Below are positions 35,510 to 43,281 of a stretch of DNA of 64,000 nucleotides, piece after piece. Both the position numbers and the translations under genes were made by a program. The number at the start of each line of letters is the position of its first letter. Position 1 is the stretch's first letter. The notes under the pieces were generated by a model that did not search any database, was not told the DNA's origin, and was given only the letters and a program-made list of their open reading frames with translations. The stretch lies in the NCBI RefSeq assembly GCF_014529945.1, contig NZ_JACVFB010000005.1, positions 558,001 to 622,000 on the forward strand. Direction: 5' to 3'. Source of the stretch: Chitinophaga varians. Its GTDB lineage: Bacteria; Bacteroidota; Bacteroidia; Chitinophagales; Chitinophagaceae.

Positions 35510-36175
35510 ATGATTACAAAAATACTTATTGCAGAAGATCACGAAAGCGCTAATATCTCCGTACAGAAAACGCTGGAAGAATTGGGCATCACTGATATAG
35601 CATACGCCTATTATTGTGATGATGCTTTGAACAGGATAATACAAGCAGTTAAAGCCGGAAGCTCTTTCGATCTTCTTATTACCGATTTGTCTTTTGAGCC
35701 AGATGGCCATAAACAGACACTGGCCAATGGTATGGAGTTGATTACTGCCGCCAGGAAGGAACAGCCAGATCTGAATGTCCTGGTTTTCTCGGCAGAAAAC
35801 AGGCCAACCGTTATCGAGCAGCTTTACAATAACTATGAAATCGACGGCTTTGTACGCAAAGCCCGAAACGATGCGCGGGAGCTTAAAGAGGCCATTCATG
35901 AAATAGGCCGGCACCGGCGTTATTTTCCGCGTCATATCAGCCAGCTGATCGATAAAAAGAACACTTACTCATTTTCCGATGTTGATATCACGATCATACA
36001 GCTGCTGGCACAGGGGACGCTACAGAAAGATATCCCTGTGTATCTTCAGCGTAAAGGGATAACGCCATCTGGCTTAAGCAGCATAGAAAAAAAGCTTAAT
36101 CACATGAAATCAGTACTGGGCTTTACTAAAAATGAGCAGCTGGTGGCTTATTGTAAAGACATTGGTGCTATATAA
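35510..36175 (+). CDS. Response regulator with C-terminal helical (LuxR-like) domain
   Basis: The 221-residue protein has a receiver domain (1-125): acidic pair E9-D10, phospho-Asp in LLITDLSF, FSAE for the switch Ser and FVRKARND for the Lys. The C-terminal part (about 150-215) resembles the LuxR HTH seen with such kinases (IIQLLAQGTLQKDIPVYL, IEKKLNHMKSVLGF), although divergent. It is the partner of the kinase encoded just upstream and probably controls the genes that follow or the peptide ORF; the targets are not visible. Confidence 0.88.
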   Translation: MITKILIAEDHESANISVQKTLEELGITDIAYAYYCDDALNRIIQAVKAGSSFDLLITDLSFEPDGHKQTLANGMELITAARKEQPDLNVLVFSAENRPTVIEQLYNNYEIDGFVRKARNDARELKEAIHEIGRHRRYFPRHISQLIDKKNTYSFSDVDITIIQLLAQGTLQKDIPVYLQRKGITPSGLSSIEKKLNHMKSVLGFTKNEQLVAYCKDIGAI

Positions 36176-36282
36176 GCATCTTTGAAAAATTTCAACGGAA
36201 AATACCAGATTACGGTTTTCCGTAAAAAATGGTAATTGACCTGATATATTTTTGTCTCATAAATTTTAACAACAACAACTTT

Positions 36283-36492
36283 ATGAAGCAGAAATACTAT
36301 GTAAACAACAACGCTCAATCCAACGGCGATCATGAAATTCATGTTGACACCTGTTACTATTTTCCCATGATGCATAACAGGACTTATCTGGGTGAATTTG
36401 AAACTTGTCAGGAAGCTGTTCGGGAGGCAAAGAAACGTTATGAAAAATCGAACGGCTGTGTAGATTGTTGCTGGCTATGTCATACCAGCTAA
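36283..36492 (+). CDS. Cys-rich 69-residue miniprotein, copy 2
   Basis: It is the paralogue of the protein at 30448 (about 33 of 69 positions identical). It keeps NGDHEIH, TC (Cys24), LGEF.TCQEAVREAKK and GC..CC..CH near the C-terminus, giving a probable metal site. The start at 36283 (MKQKYYV) matches the first copy; an ORF extension to 36229 is not conserved. It lies 108 bases after the response regulator and 51 bases before another Cys/His miniprotein. The function is unknown. Confidence 0.8.
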   Translation: MKQKYYVNNNAQSNGDHEIHVDTCYYFPMMHNRTYLGEFETCQEAVREAKKRYEKSNGCVDCCWLCHTS

Positions 36493-36543
36493 AGGATAAT
36501 GTCAATTTTTTTGTAACCCCCTTTCTTCAGAATCAATCGAACC

Positions 36544-36744
36544 ATGAAACTCCTATATGCCTGGCTGCTCATAAGCCATGTCCACTGCAACCAGGTAATG
36601 GTATATATCTGTGACAGCAGGGGTGCTACAAGATATCATTATAATTCGAACTGCCGCGGACTAGGTAATTGCAAACATCAGATTATCCGTGTTTCTCTGG
36701 AGGAAGCAAAGATCACCAGAACGCTTTGTAAGTGGGAGCAATAA
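36544..36744 (+). CDS. Small protein with Ada-like/YH-C-C metal-binding motif
   Basis: The 66-residue protein starts with a short hydrophobic segment (LLYAWLLISHV) that may be a signal or membrane anchor. The rest follows the pattern VYICDS..A..YH...NCRGL..C.H.I..VSLEEA....TLC.WE, which resembles the small Cys/His motif attached to some thermonuclease and HNH proteins (YH...C..L...SLEEA...PC..C). Its end overlaps the region just upstream of the HNH nuclease gene. Possibly a DNA- or metal-binding accessory; not tested. Confidence 0.7.
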   Translation: MKLLYAWLLISHVHCNQVMVYICDSRGATRYHYNSNCRGLGNCKHQIIRVSLEEAKITRTLCKWEQ

Positions 36745-36791
36745 ATCAGCGGCAACCGGCCCCCTATTTTCATAAAAACTCATCCTGTGTT

Positions 36792-37196
36792 ATGATGACA
36801 ACTCCCAACAACGTACCACATAAGTATTTGCAGTTTAAAGGAGACCACTCCTACAGCAGATATATCCGAAAGGGTATTCCTTCAAATTCTCTCCCGGCGG
36901 AACCTCAGAAGGTAGGTTTCCAGGAGGGTAAATCTCACGGCAGTTACGGCGCACTTTTATTTCATCCCAACTGGAAGACGAAACGAAAGGAAATCCTGCA
37001 CCGTGATGGGCATCGGTGTATCCATTGCCATAGCGATAAAGATTTGCAGGTGCATCACCGGCAATATCACTTTATAGCAAACCTGCAGCAGTTCCGCCTC
37101 CCGTGGGACTACCCCGGCCATTTACTCATCACGCTTTGCGAACCCTGTCATACCAAAGGGCATAGTAAATATAAAGTGCCAACAATCACCATTTAA
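36792..37196 (+). CDS. HNH-type endonuclease
   Basis: From the ATG at 36792 the protein has 134 residues. The C-terminal half shows the HNH core: ILHRDGHRCIHCHS, LQVHHRQYHF and LLITLCEPCHTKGH, giving two CxxC zinc knuckles and the catalytic His pair. The N-terminal half is unclassified. An in-frame ORF extends upstream to 36732, overlapping the preceding gene; I prefer the later start. It sits between the Cys/His miniproteins and the DUF4407 pair, consistent with a small defence or mobile cassette, but that is inference. Confidence 0.82.
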   Translation: MMTTPNNVPHKYLQFKGDHSYSRYIRKGIPSNSLPAEPQKVGFQEGKSHGSYGALLFHPNWKTKRKEILHRDGHRCIHCHSDKDLQVHHRQYHFIANLQQFRLPWDYPGHLLITLCEPCHTKGHSKYKVPTITI

Positions 37197-37206
37197 TAAA
37201 ACATGT

Positions 37207-37773
37207 ATGGGCTTATTTGATATTTTCAATCGGAAACGCCAAAATGGGCATACCCACACCATGATGATCGACAACGCAATACCGGATATCCCGGAGACAA
37301 CTTTCATTGAAAAAGATGTCCCGGAAAAAGAAGAACCCGTCGAAAAATCGGTTGCGCCGCTCAATGGTGGAATACATCTTTTATACGAATTTCTTGACAA
37401 AAATTATGAGTCCAAGGGATATGAGGATGCACTGATAAATCCCGATGCAACTCACCTGGACCAAAATGTGATAGCCTTGAAGAATGACCTGGAAAGGTCT
37501 ATCCGAAAGGTGAAAACATTTTACGAGGACTTTATCCGACAAATCAATTTCCACATCTCGAGCAGGAGCAGAAGTGGAATGATAGATACCGTTGAGGAGC
37601 TTACCATCAAGAAAGAAATTGCCGAGAGTCATATCCATCAGGTGAAGGAAATTGAAGAACAGGCGAAGATTAACGAAGGAGTAGGGCATGGCATCATCAT
37701 CAGTTACACCCGTGGATTCAGAAATGGTCTGGCGGCCATTTCAAGTCACCTCATTCTGAATAAAAACTTTTAA
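37207..37773 (+). CDS. Uncharacterised coiled-coil protein
   Basis: The 188-residue protein has no signal peptide. Residues about 1-55 look disordered and acidic; about 60-170 is predicted helical with heptad-like stretches (KNDLERSIRKVKTFYEDFIRQ, TIKKEIAESHIHQVKEIEEQ). I recognise no family. It lies 11 bases before the DUF4407 membrane protein and is probably co-expressed with it. Confidence 0.72.
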   Translation: MGLFDIFNRKRQNGHTHTMMIDNAIPDIPETTFIEKDVPEKEEPVEKSVAPLNGGIHLLYEFLDKNYESKGYEDALINPDATHLDQNVIALKNDLERSIRKVKTFYEDFIRQINFHISSRSRSGMIDTVEELTIKKEIAESHIHQVKEIEEQAKINEGVGHGIIISYTRGFRNGLAAISSHLILNKNF

Positions 37774-37784
37774 AGTCAAGTGTT

Positions 37785-38774
37785 ATGAAACATCTATGGA
37801 TCCGTTTCGGCTGCTTCATGACCGGATATAACTATAATATTTTGCGAAATTGTAGCGAGGCTGCTTTTAAATCTGTGAAGAAGTATACGGCAGCGATGCT
37901 GATCGTTTGTATTCTGTGGTTTTTTATAGGATTCACTTTTGCGCAGCGATACTTGTCACTCAGTGTGCCGGGTTGCCTGCTGGCGGCAGGGCTCTCCACT
38001 GTGATTATTGTGCAGGTGGAAAAGCAGATCGTCTTATCCGTTAAACCGGGTTGGTTGCTGCGAATTTCGAGGATATTGCTGGCTTTCGTGATGTCTTTTC
38101 TGGGTGCTGTGATCATTGATCAGATATTGTTTGCAAAAGATATTGAGGTCGAGAAGAACGTCTACGTTTCAGAAAAAGTAGATAGGCTATTGCCTTCTAA
38201 AACAGAAGAGTTGAGGAGACAAATTGCCGCACTGGACACGACGATCAATAAAAAGGAACAGGAAAAAGAGAATTACGTGGCGGATATAAGCAAACGTCCA
38301 ACCACAACTGTTTCAACCACGCAAACTGCCAGGAAACAGGTGCCTGAACGGAGAGTATCTGCGTCAGGCAGGGATACGACTATCTGGAAAACGGTAGTGG
38401 AAGGTACGGTTGCTACTACGCTGGTGCCAAATCCCAAAATAACCCTGATACCGTCCCTTGATTCTGTCATTGGCGCCATGCGGTTGCAAAAAAGCCAGAA
38501 GGAGGATGAGCTGCTTCACATCAAGCCTGCACTTGAACAGGAAATGAAAGCGAGTACTGGTTTTTTGGACGAGTTAAAGATCATGTGGCAAATAATAACC
38601 GAATCCGGTGTTGCATTAACATTCTGGTTGCTTTGGGTGTCGTTTTTCTTTTTTATAGAGATGTTGGTGTTGTTCGGTAAAATGAGCGACGGGCCTAATG
38701 ATTATGAAAAGGTGGTATTACACCATATGAACTTGCAGATGCGGCGGCTCGATGCGCTTGCAGAAAGGATTTGA
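37785..38774 (+). CDS. DUF4407-family membrane protein
   Basis: The 329-residue protein has membrane helices at about 35-54, 62-80, 95-117 and 275-298. Between the third and fourth it has a long helical, probably extracytoplasmic or coiled-coil part (about 125-265) with KTEELRRQIAALDTTINKKEQ. This layout and the FAQRYLSLSVPGCL region fit DUF4407, a family often near actin-like or conflict genes but of unknown function. It probably works with the coiled-coil protein upstream. The unit ends with the terminator at 38807. Confidence 0.85.
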   Translation: MKHLWIRFGCFMTGYNYNILRNCSEAAFKSVKKYTAAMLIVCILWFFIGFTFAQRYLSLSVPGCLLAAGLSTVIIVQVEKQIVLSVKPGWLLRISRILLAFVMSFLGAVIIDQILFAKDIEVEKNVYVSEKVDRLLPSKTEELRRQIAALDTTINKKEQEKENYVADISKRPTTTVSTTQTARKQVPERRVSASGRDTTIWKTVVEGTVATTLVPNPKITLIPSLDSVIGAMRLQKSQKEDELLHIKPALEQEMKASTGFLDELKIMWQIITESGVALTFWLLWVSFFFFIEMLVLFGKMSDGPNDYEKVVLHHMNLQMRRLDALAERI

Positions 38775-38806
38775 AAGTTGGGTAGTATCTAAATAAAATC
38801 AAACTG

Positions 38807-38843
38807 AAGCCGTACAAGCCTTAAGGTCTTGTACGGCTTTTGT
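38807..38843. terminator. Terminator between convergent genes
   Basis: A perfect 12-bp stem (38807-38818 with 38828-38839) with a 9-base loop and CTTTTG tail follows DUF4407 and precedes the minus-strand nuclease gene end. Confidence 0.85.
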
Positions 38844-38849
38844 ATCGTC

Positions 38850-39890
38850 TCATTCAATTATCTTTTTCAGTTCTGCCTTGGTAGGTAGATATAATTTATA
38901 TTCCTTTGCAAAGATGGTTTTATTATCCTTGGGTAAGGTGATTTCAATTATAGCATCACTTTTGTCCTTGCAAATGATAATTCCCACGGTGGGTTTTTCA
39001 TGAGAGACTTTTATGTACCTATCGTAATAATTTACATACATCTGCATTTGACCAATATCTTGATGTTTTAGTTTTCCTATTTTCAGATCAATCAATACGA
39101 AGCATTGTAAAAGGCGGTTATATAGCACGAGATCCACAAAGAAATTTTCTTCGTCAAAGGAGAATCTGACCTGCCTGCCCTGAAAAAGAAACCCCTTTCC
39201 CATTTCTAGCAGAAAATGCTCAATTTTATCAATGATGGCTTTTTCCAGATCAGACTCGGTATAGCAATTTTTATCATCCAGCCCTAAAAATTCCAGTATA
39301 TACGGTGTTTTAAGTATATCCTCCGGTTTTTCAACAATTTGGCCTTTTTTTGCGAGTTCCTGTATTTTTCTTTTGTCTTTACTTAGTATGAGTCTTTCGA
39401 AAAGGTTACTGTTGATTTGACGCAGCAACTCCCGCACACCCCAGTTGTTATGGGTAGCTTCTATTTCATAGAATGAGCGTTCATTATTATCCTTTATTCT
39501 GCATAACAAAACATAGTGTGACCACGACAAAGGGAATACTTTGGTGGCAGGACGTTCCAGCCGTATTTTGACAGATTCCGCAGACGCTGTCTGCGGAATT
39601 GCCAATTGTTTCTGACGATTTTTATACATTATAAAGAATGCCCTTATTTGTTCGAGATTTCGTTCAGAGAAGCCATTCCCAAATTTTTTACAAAGTGCTT
39701 TACTCAGATGTTTGATCGTTGATGCACCGTAAGTGGCTTTGGATTGTCCCTTTTGCTCATGTTCAACGATCAGGTAGCCAAGATAGAAATAGGTAAGTGC
39801 CATCAGACTGTTGGTCTGTTTTACTGCCTGATGTCTGGCTGCTTCCAAAAGGCTCACAGCTTGCTTTATTAATAGTGTGTTAGCAGTCAT
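38850..39890 (-). CDS. PDDEXK nuclease, DUF1016/YhcG family
   Basis: The 346-residue protein has the DUF1016 N-terminal domain (about 15-165, including FGNGFSERNLEQIRAFF and PLSWSHYVLLCRI) and the C-terminal PDDEXK nuclease (about 200-340) with FFVDLVLYNRLLQCFVLIDLKIGKL, giving the Asp and D-x-K catalytic residues, and GQMQMYVNYYDR. Length is usual for the family. These proteins are widespread in mobile and defence contexts. It lies in an AT-rich stretch with the ATPase and RteC-like genes in the same orientation. Confidence 0.92.
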   Translation of the reverse strand: MTANTLLIKQAVSLLEAARHQAVKQTNSLMALTYFYLGYLIVEHEQKGQSKATYGASTIKHLSKALCKKFGNGFSERNLEQIRAFFIMYKNRQKQLAIPQTASAESVKIRLERPATKVFPLSWSHYVLLCRIKDNNERSFYEIEATHNNWGVRELLRQINSNLFERLILSKDKRKIQELAKKGQIVEKPEDILKTPYILEFLGLDDKNCYTESDLEKAIIDKIEHFLLEMGKGFLFQGRQVRFSFDEENFFVDLVLYNRLLQCFVLIDLKIGKLKHQDIGQMQMYVNYYDRYIKVSHEKPTVGIIICKDKSDAIIEITLPKDNKTIFAKEYKLYLPTKAELKKIIE

Positions 39891-39923
39891 AGAAAATACT
39901 GGATTTTAAATTTAACTGAGCGG

Positions 39924-40574
39924 CTAGTTTCTTTTATCTCTTGTGTTAACATCGAATGCTATCATATTGAACATGGTTCTTATTCTGCTGGATAGCTGAA
40001 GACCATAGGTATCCTCCAGTTTCTGACTATTTAAGTTAGTAGTTACATGAGTAAGCATTTTTTTGCTGATGAATAACTCATACCGGGATAGTAGAATTTC
40101 AGCAACTGCATTACAGGTATTTCCTCTATGGATTGTATTGGCTTCTAATCCCCAATCATCGAAGCAGTATACCTTTGGCATATTTGAAGAGCGGTGGAAT
40201 GCGTTATGGCTATATTTATAGATGATGTCAAATCCAATTTTGCCGAATTCAAAGCTAATATCCCGACAGGAAACAATATGATACTGATGAACATCTGTAC
40301 ATAATGGCTGCATAAGTGTCATGAGAGTCGTTTTGCCGCAACCAATTTTGCCGGTAAGTAGAATTCCTTTATGAAGGTCTATTCCTTCGTTCGCAGCGCT
40401 TACTTCATCTTGCAGGTGGTATATCAGCAGTTTGTGTACTACAGGATAATCTATTTTATCTATTTGGAAATGTGGGCCGTAGATACGTTTTCCGCATTCT
40501 TCAAGCAAATGAGTGATTTGGGTATAGTCATAAAAAGGATGGATAGTTTTACTTTTGTTTGGTGTTTCTGCCAT
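39924..40574 (-). CDS. Small P-loop ATPase (DnaC/IstB-like)
   Basis: The 216-residue protein has Walker A GKIGCGKTT (in GILLTGKIGCGKTTLMTLM), a Walker B-like VYCFDDWG and a sensor-like THVTTNLNS. The overall size and layout fit the DnaC/IstB helicase-loader or transposon ATPase group, and such ATPases accompany RteC-like genes in Bacteroidota elements. It follows the RteC-like gene by 183 bases and precedes the PDDEXK gene by 33. Confidence 0.85.
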   Translation of the reverse strand: MAETPNKSKTIHPFYDYTQITHLLEECGKRIYGPHFQIDKIDYPVVHKLLIYHLQDEVSAANEGIDLHKGILLTGKIGCGKTTLMTLMQPLCTDVHQYHIVSCRDISFEFGKIGFDIIYKYSHNAFHRSSNMPKVYCFDDWGLEANTIHRGNTCNAVAEILLSRYELFISKKMLTHVTTNLNSQKLEDTYGLQLSSRIRTMFNMIAFDVNTRDKRN

Positions 40575-40757
40575 TTTTTTATTTTGGAAAATGAATAATT
40601 TGAACTACTATGACTTTGTTCATAATAGCTGATTTTGATTGACGGCAGCAAAGGAAAAGAAATAATCAATGTGAGAACAGTCACGAGGGTAGCGATACCC
40701 ATTATAACTATTTGATAATTAGTGTATTAATTTTATATAATTTTTTCTTTAATATAT

Positions 40758-41984
40758 TTATAATGCGACTAATGTTTTAGCTTTATTTATCAGGTCAATT
40801 AGGATACTCGTTACGCCTTTTATTGTTGCTGCATCTGGTGTATAAAAATCACTCCGTAGGCTGCCGGCTGAAATATTTTTCTGTTGGGGAGTTGAGAAGT
40901 AATACGAGAAAAAGTCCAGCGTTTTGGTTCTTTGTCCGGTTTTAATTTGGAAAATACCTTGGTCCACACACAATCTGACCAATAGTCCCAGTTGCGCTAC
41001 GGTAAGTGTGGTATTGACCTTAAAATCTTTCCAACGGGCAAGTTCGTCCGGAACTGTGCCGCTGCCGTCAAGTGTTTCCTTGTTTGTTTGATAACTTATT
41101 TCTACAGATAGCCATGTATTTAATTGGTTTTGGAGAGAAAAGTATGTTTTGCAGAAAATTGCGTCAGATTTAACAACTATTTGGTTGATCTGCTTTTGAA
41201 GGAATAGAAGTTTGTCAAGTTTTTCACGGACTGTTGGCAACTCTTGAATTTCGGTATGGACTAAATCCGTCCAATACCGGAAATAATGTATATCATTAAA
41301 GTTGAGGTAATGTAGTATATCCTGTAGCTTTTCGGTGATAGTTATATCACATTTATGGTATGCCACTAGTTGAACAAGATTTCGTTCAAATTCCTGTAGA
41401 TAGAAGAGCTGATGATAGCTGATGTTATGACCTCGGTAATCAGTTTTTATCAGATCGTGGAAAGGGAGAAGTGTAATTAGAAGCAGGTTTTCATCGACTT
41501 GACGTTTTTTTAATTCATTTTCAATAAAATCCAATTTGACCGTAAAAGATTCCTGCGCAGCCAGCAACGTTGTAACGGGAATTTTACAGTCAGTGTCCAG
41601 ATAATGTTTAAAGTGGTGTTCTATAAAGGTTAGTAGTTCTTTAAGATAACCGTGGATAATTTTGATGAGATTTGTCAGGGTTGCGTTCGTTGACGGTTTT
41701 TCGATGTCGGTGAAGGCTTCTTCCTGCAGGTACATCGTTGTTTGATCTAGTAATGATACCAATTGACGCTGATATTGCCGGATGTGCTGTGTAGTTTGTT
41801 TTTGATCGCCAAGGTTATGCAGTTGCCCAAAGAAAAGTAATATGTCTTCCTTTTGGGAGGCTATATCATTGGTAATAAAAAAGAAGAAATTTCTGTCTGG
41901 TTGTTTTTGCTGTAAGCTCAGTTCTTTTAAGTCTATGCGTACTACTTTTTCGAGTTGAGAAAAAGGATAATGCTGTTGCATCAT
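40758..41984 (-). CDS. RteC-like protein of an integrative element
   Basis: The 408-residue protein is largely helical with no signal peptide. The C-terminal region (about 320-405: TLTVAQLGLLVRLCVDQGIF, KTLDFFSYYFSTPQQKNIS) resembles RteC, the regulator that drives excision genes in CTnDOT-type conjugative transposons; the middle block FYLQEFERNLVQLVAYHKC is also typical. It sits directly beside tRNA-Asp, a common integration site, and has unusual palindromes upstream (42006-42047). No integrase, relaxase or tra gene accompanies it, so the element would be a remnant or cargo. Confidence 0.6.
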   Translation of the reverse strand: MMQQHYPFSQLEKVVRIDLKELSLQQKQPDRNFFFFITNDIASQKEDILLFFGQLHNLGDQKQTTQHIRQYQRQLVSLLDQTTMYLQEEAFTDIEKPSTNATLTNLIKIIHGYLKELLTFIEHHFKHYLDTDCKIPVTTLLAAQESFTVKLDFIENELKKRQVDENLLLITLLPFHDLIKTDYRGHNISYHQLFYLQEFERNLVQLVAYHKCDITITEKLQDILHYLNFNDIHYFRYWTDLVHTEIQELPTVREKLDKLLFLQKQINQIVVKSDAIFCKTYFSLQNQLNTWLSVEISYQTNKETLDGSGTVPDELARWKDFKVNTTLTVAQLGLLVRLCVDQGIFQIKTGQRTKTLDFFSYYFSTPQQKNISAGSLRSDFYTPDAATIKGVTSILIDLINKAKTLVAL

Positions 41985-42005
41985 AATACTGTAGTTTAAA
42001 TGTTT

Positions 42006-42047
42006 TACATAACTATGTACATAGGCGCTAGGTATCTATGCCCATAG
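42006..42047 (-). promoter_or_regulatory. Overlapping palindromes upstream of the RteC-like gene (candidate operators)
   Basis: TACATA-AC-TATGTA (42006-42019), CTATGTACATAG (42013-42024) and CTATG-CC-CATAG (42036-42047) lie 21-63 bases upstream of the start codon. The last two are direct repeats, each followed by GCG, with centres 23 bases apart. This arrangement is typical of dimer-binding operator sites. Confidence 0.5.
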
Positions 42048-42269
42048 GCGTTCTGAAGGGTATGTGTTTTGTGTGAGCAGTTATGGGTTTTATCTAAAAA
42101 GAGGCTCGCAAAATAAAGAAGAGGAATTCATAACAATGGGTTTTTGAGGAAATGGCAGGTGTTAATTAGTTGTTAATCAGTTTATTGTGTAAGATAGTAA
42201 AAATGATGAGCGCCGAACGGGAAAGGCTATACGGAAGTGAGTAGTTACATTCTTAATTTCTAAAACGCA

Positions 42270-42300
42270 AAAAGCCTGTACTCATTGTACAGGCTTTTAA
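42270..42300 (-). terminator. Terminator of tRNA-Asp
   Basis: A perfect 12-bp stem (42270-42281 with 42287-42298) with a 5-base loop begins 10 bases after the tRNA 3' end on the minus strand and leads to CTTTTTG. Confidence 0.85.
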
Positions 42301-42307
42301 TTTTTTG

Positions 42308-42381
42308 CGGACTGGACGGGACTCGAACCCGCGACCTCCGCCGTGACAGGGCGGCATTCTAACCGACTGAACTACCAATCC
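42308..42381 (-). tRNA. tRNA-Asp (anticodon GTC)
   Basis: The 74-base gene folds into the cloverleaf: a 7-bp acceptor stem (GGATTGG with CCAGTCC, one G-U pair), D arm with TTCAGTCGGTT, anticodon loop CTGTCAC reading GTC, T arm GCGGGTTCGAGTCCCGT and discriminator G. The CCA end is not encoded. The RteC-like cassette lies on its 3' side, which is the side where tRNA-targeting elements normally insert. Confidence 0.95.
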
Positions 42382-42430
42382 TCGCTGTGGTTCTGCTTTT
42401 CAGCCAAACCGTTGGCCCCGTTTGGGGTTG

Positions 42431-42458
42431 CAAATATAGAAATATTTATCTGAATCAA
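42431..42458 (-). promoter_or_regulatory. Promoter of tRNA-Asp
   Basis: On the minus strand TTG (42458-42456) and TATATTTG (42438-42431) are separated by 17 bases, a perfect Bacteroidota promoter. It ends 49 bases before the 5' end of the tRNA. Confidence 0.75.
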
Positions 42459-42492
42459 CCAAATAATTATTCAAATTATTTCGAATAATTAT

Positions 42493-43182
42493 TCAGATGC
42501 TTGCTGGTGGCTTGTTTGGCCGCGATTTATATTCCAATAACGCCAGCCGCGCATAGTGATCTGCCAGCCGGGTCGTCTCCGGAAGACGGTATTGTGTGGC
42601 CATTTTCAGCACGATATCGGTGGCGGTAGGCAGACTGATTTTATGACCTACGGAGACAAACACCGGATTGATGCCGTCACGGGTACGCAGGGCGTTGCCG
42701 ATCAGCGCCTCGTCTTCTTCGGCTGTCAGCGGAGCGATACTGCCACGTGCCTCCCCCAGATGGTCGTACCGGCCGCACAGGCGTGTTTTGCCGCAGCCGA
42801 TCACGGGCTTGTTGAGCGTTACCCCAAAATGACAGGCCAGCCCGAAGCGGCGCTGATGAGCCAGCCCCTGGCCATCGCAGATGATGACGTCGGGCTCCAC
42901 CTCCAGCTGACGATAGGCTTCCAGCAGCGGTGGCATCTCCCGGAAAGAAAAAAGGCCGGGGATATAGGGGAAAGTGACTTCCATGCAGTGAGCGGCCACG
43001 GCTACTACGGACAAAGTGTTGTAATCCAGTACCACCACGCTGCCGGCAATGAGGTCGGTGGATGTGTCATACTCTACGTCGGTACCGGCAATGGTACGGA
43101 TAGGGTGGGGGAGCATATCGGTGGTGATGACTTGCGCCCTCAGCTGCTCCTGAAGGGTAATGGCATCGGCGGGTGTGATCAT
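42493..43182 (-). CDS. nfi: Endonuclease V (deoxyinosine 3'-endonuclease)
   Basis: The 229-residue protein matches the endonuclease V length and order of motifs: GTDVEYD (catalytic Asp region), CMEVTFPYIPGLFSFRE (with the conserved PYxPGxLxFRE-like block), ICDGQGLAHQRRFGLACH and a late Asp-rich region. The enzyme cuts DNA one base 3' of deoxyinosine and similar lesions and initiates repair. The gene is monocistronic and divergent from the UBP zinc-finger gene. An AT-rich palindromic stretch overlaps its stop codon. Confidence 0.93.
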   Translation of the reverse strand: MITPADAITLQEQLRAQVITTDMLPHPIRTIAGTDVEYDTSTDLIAGSVVVLDYNTLSVVAVAAHCMEVTFPYIPGLFSFREMPPLLEAYRQLEVEPDVIICDGQGLAHQRRFGLACHFGVTLNKPVIGCGKTRLCGRYDHLGEARGSIAPLTAEEDEALIGNALRTRDGINPVFVSVGHKISLPTATDIVLKMATQYRLPETTRLADHYARLALLEYKSRPNKPPASI

Positions 43183-43218
43183 GTACTGCGTTGTTTAAGC
43201 TACAATATTAACTATTTG

Positions 43219-43226
43219 TATATTTG
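43219..43226 (+). promoter_or_regulatory. Candidate -7 element for the UBP zinc-finger gene
   Basis: TATATTTG matches the -7 consensus and lies 55 bases before the start. The nearest TTG (43191) is 25 bases upstream, which is long. Confidence 0.35.
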
Positions 43227-43281
43227 ATTACCATATCGCGTCACCGGGGCATATTTTTCAACCAGTATAAATGATCTCATC

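Larger units (their letters stand above)
41985..42307. other. Intergenic region with palindromes and tRNA terminator (323 bases)
   Basis: No ORF is supported. The interval contains the palindrome cluster at 42006-42047 next to the RteC-like gene and the tRNA terminator hairpin at 42270-42298. The centre (about 42060-42260) is AT-rich and shows nothing recognisable. Confidence 0.6.

Noticed and set aside
38850..42200. Complete conjugative transposon
   Set aside because: An RteC-like gene and ATPase are present, but no integrase, relaxase, tra genes or duplicated tRNA end could be seen.
42468..42495. AT-rich palindromes at the end of nfi as an operator or att site
   Set aside because: The GAATAATTATTC stretch is low-complexity and overlaps the stop codon; there is no second copy to support an att site.
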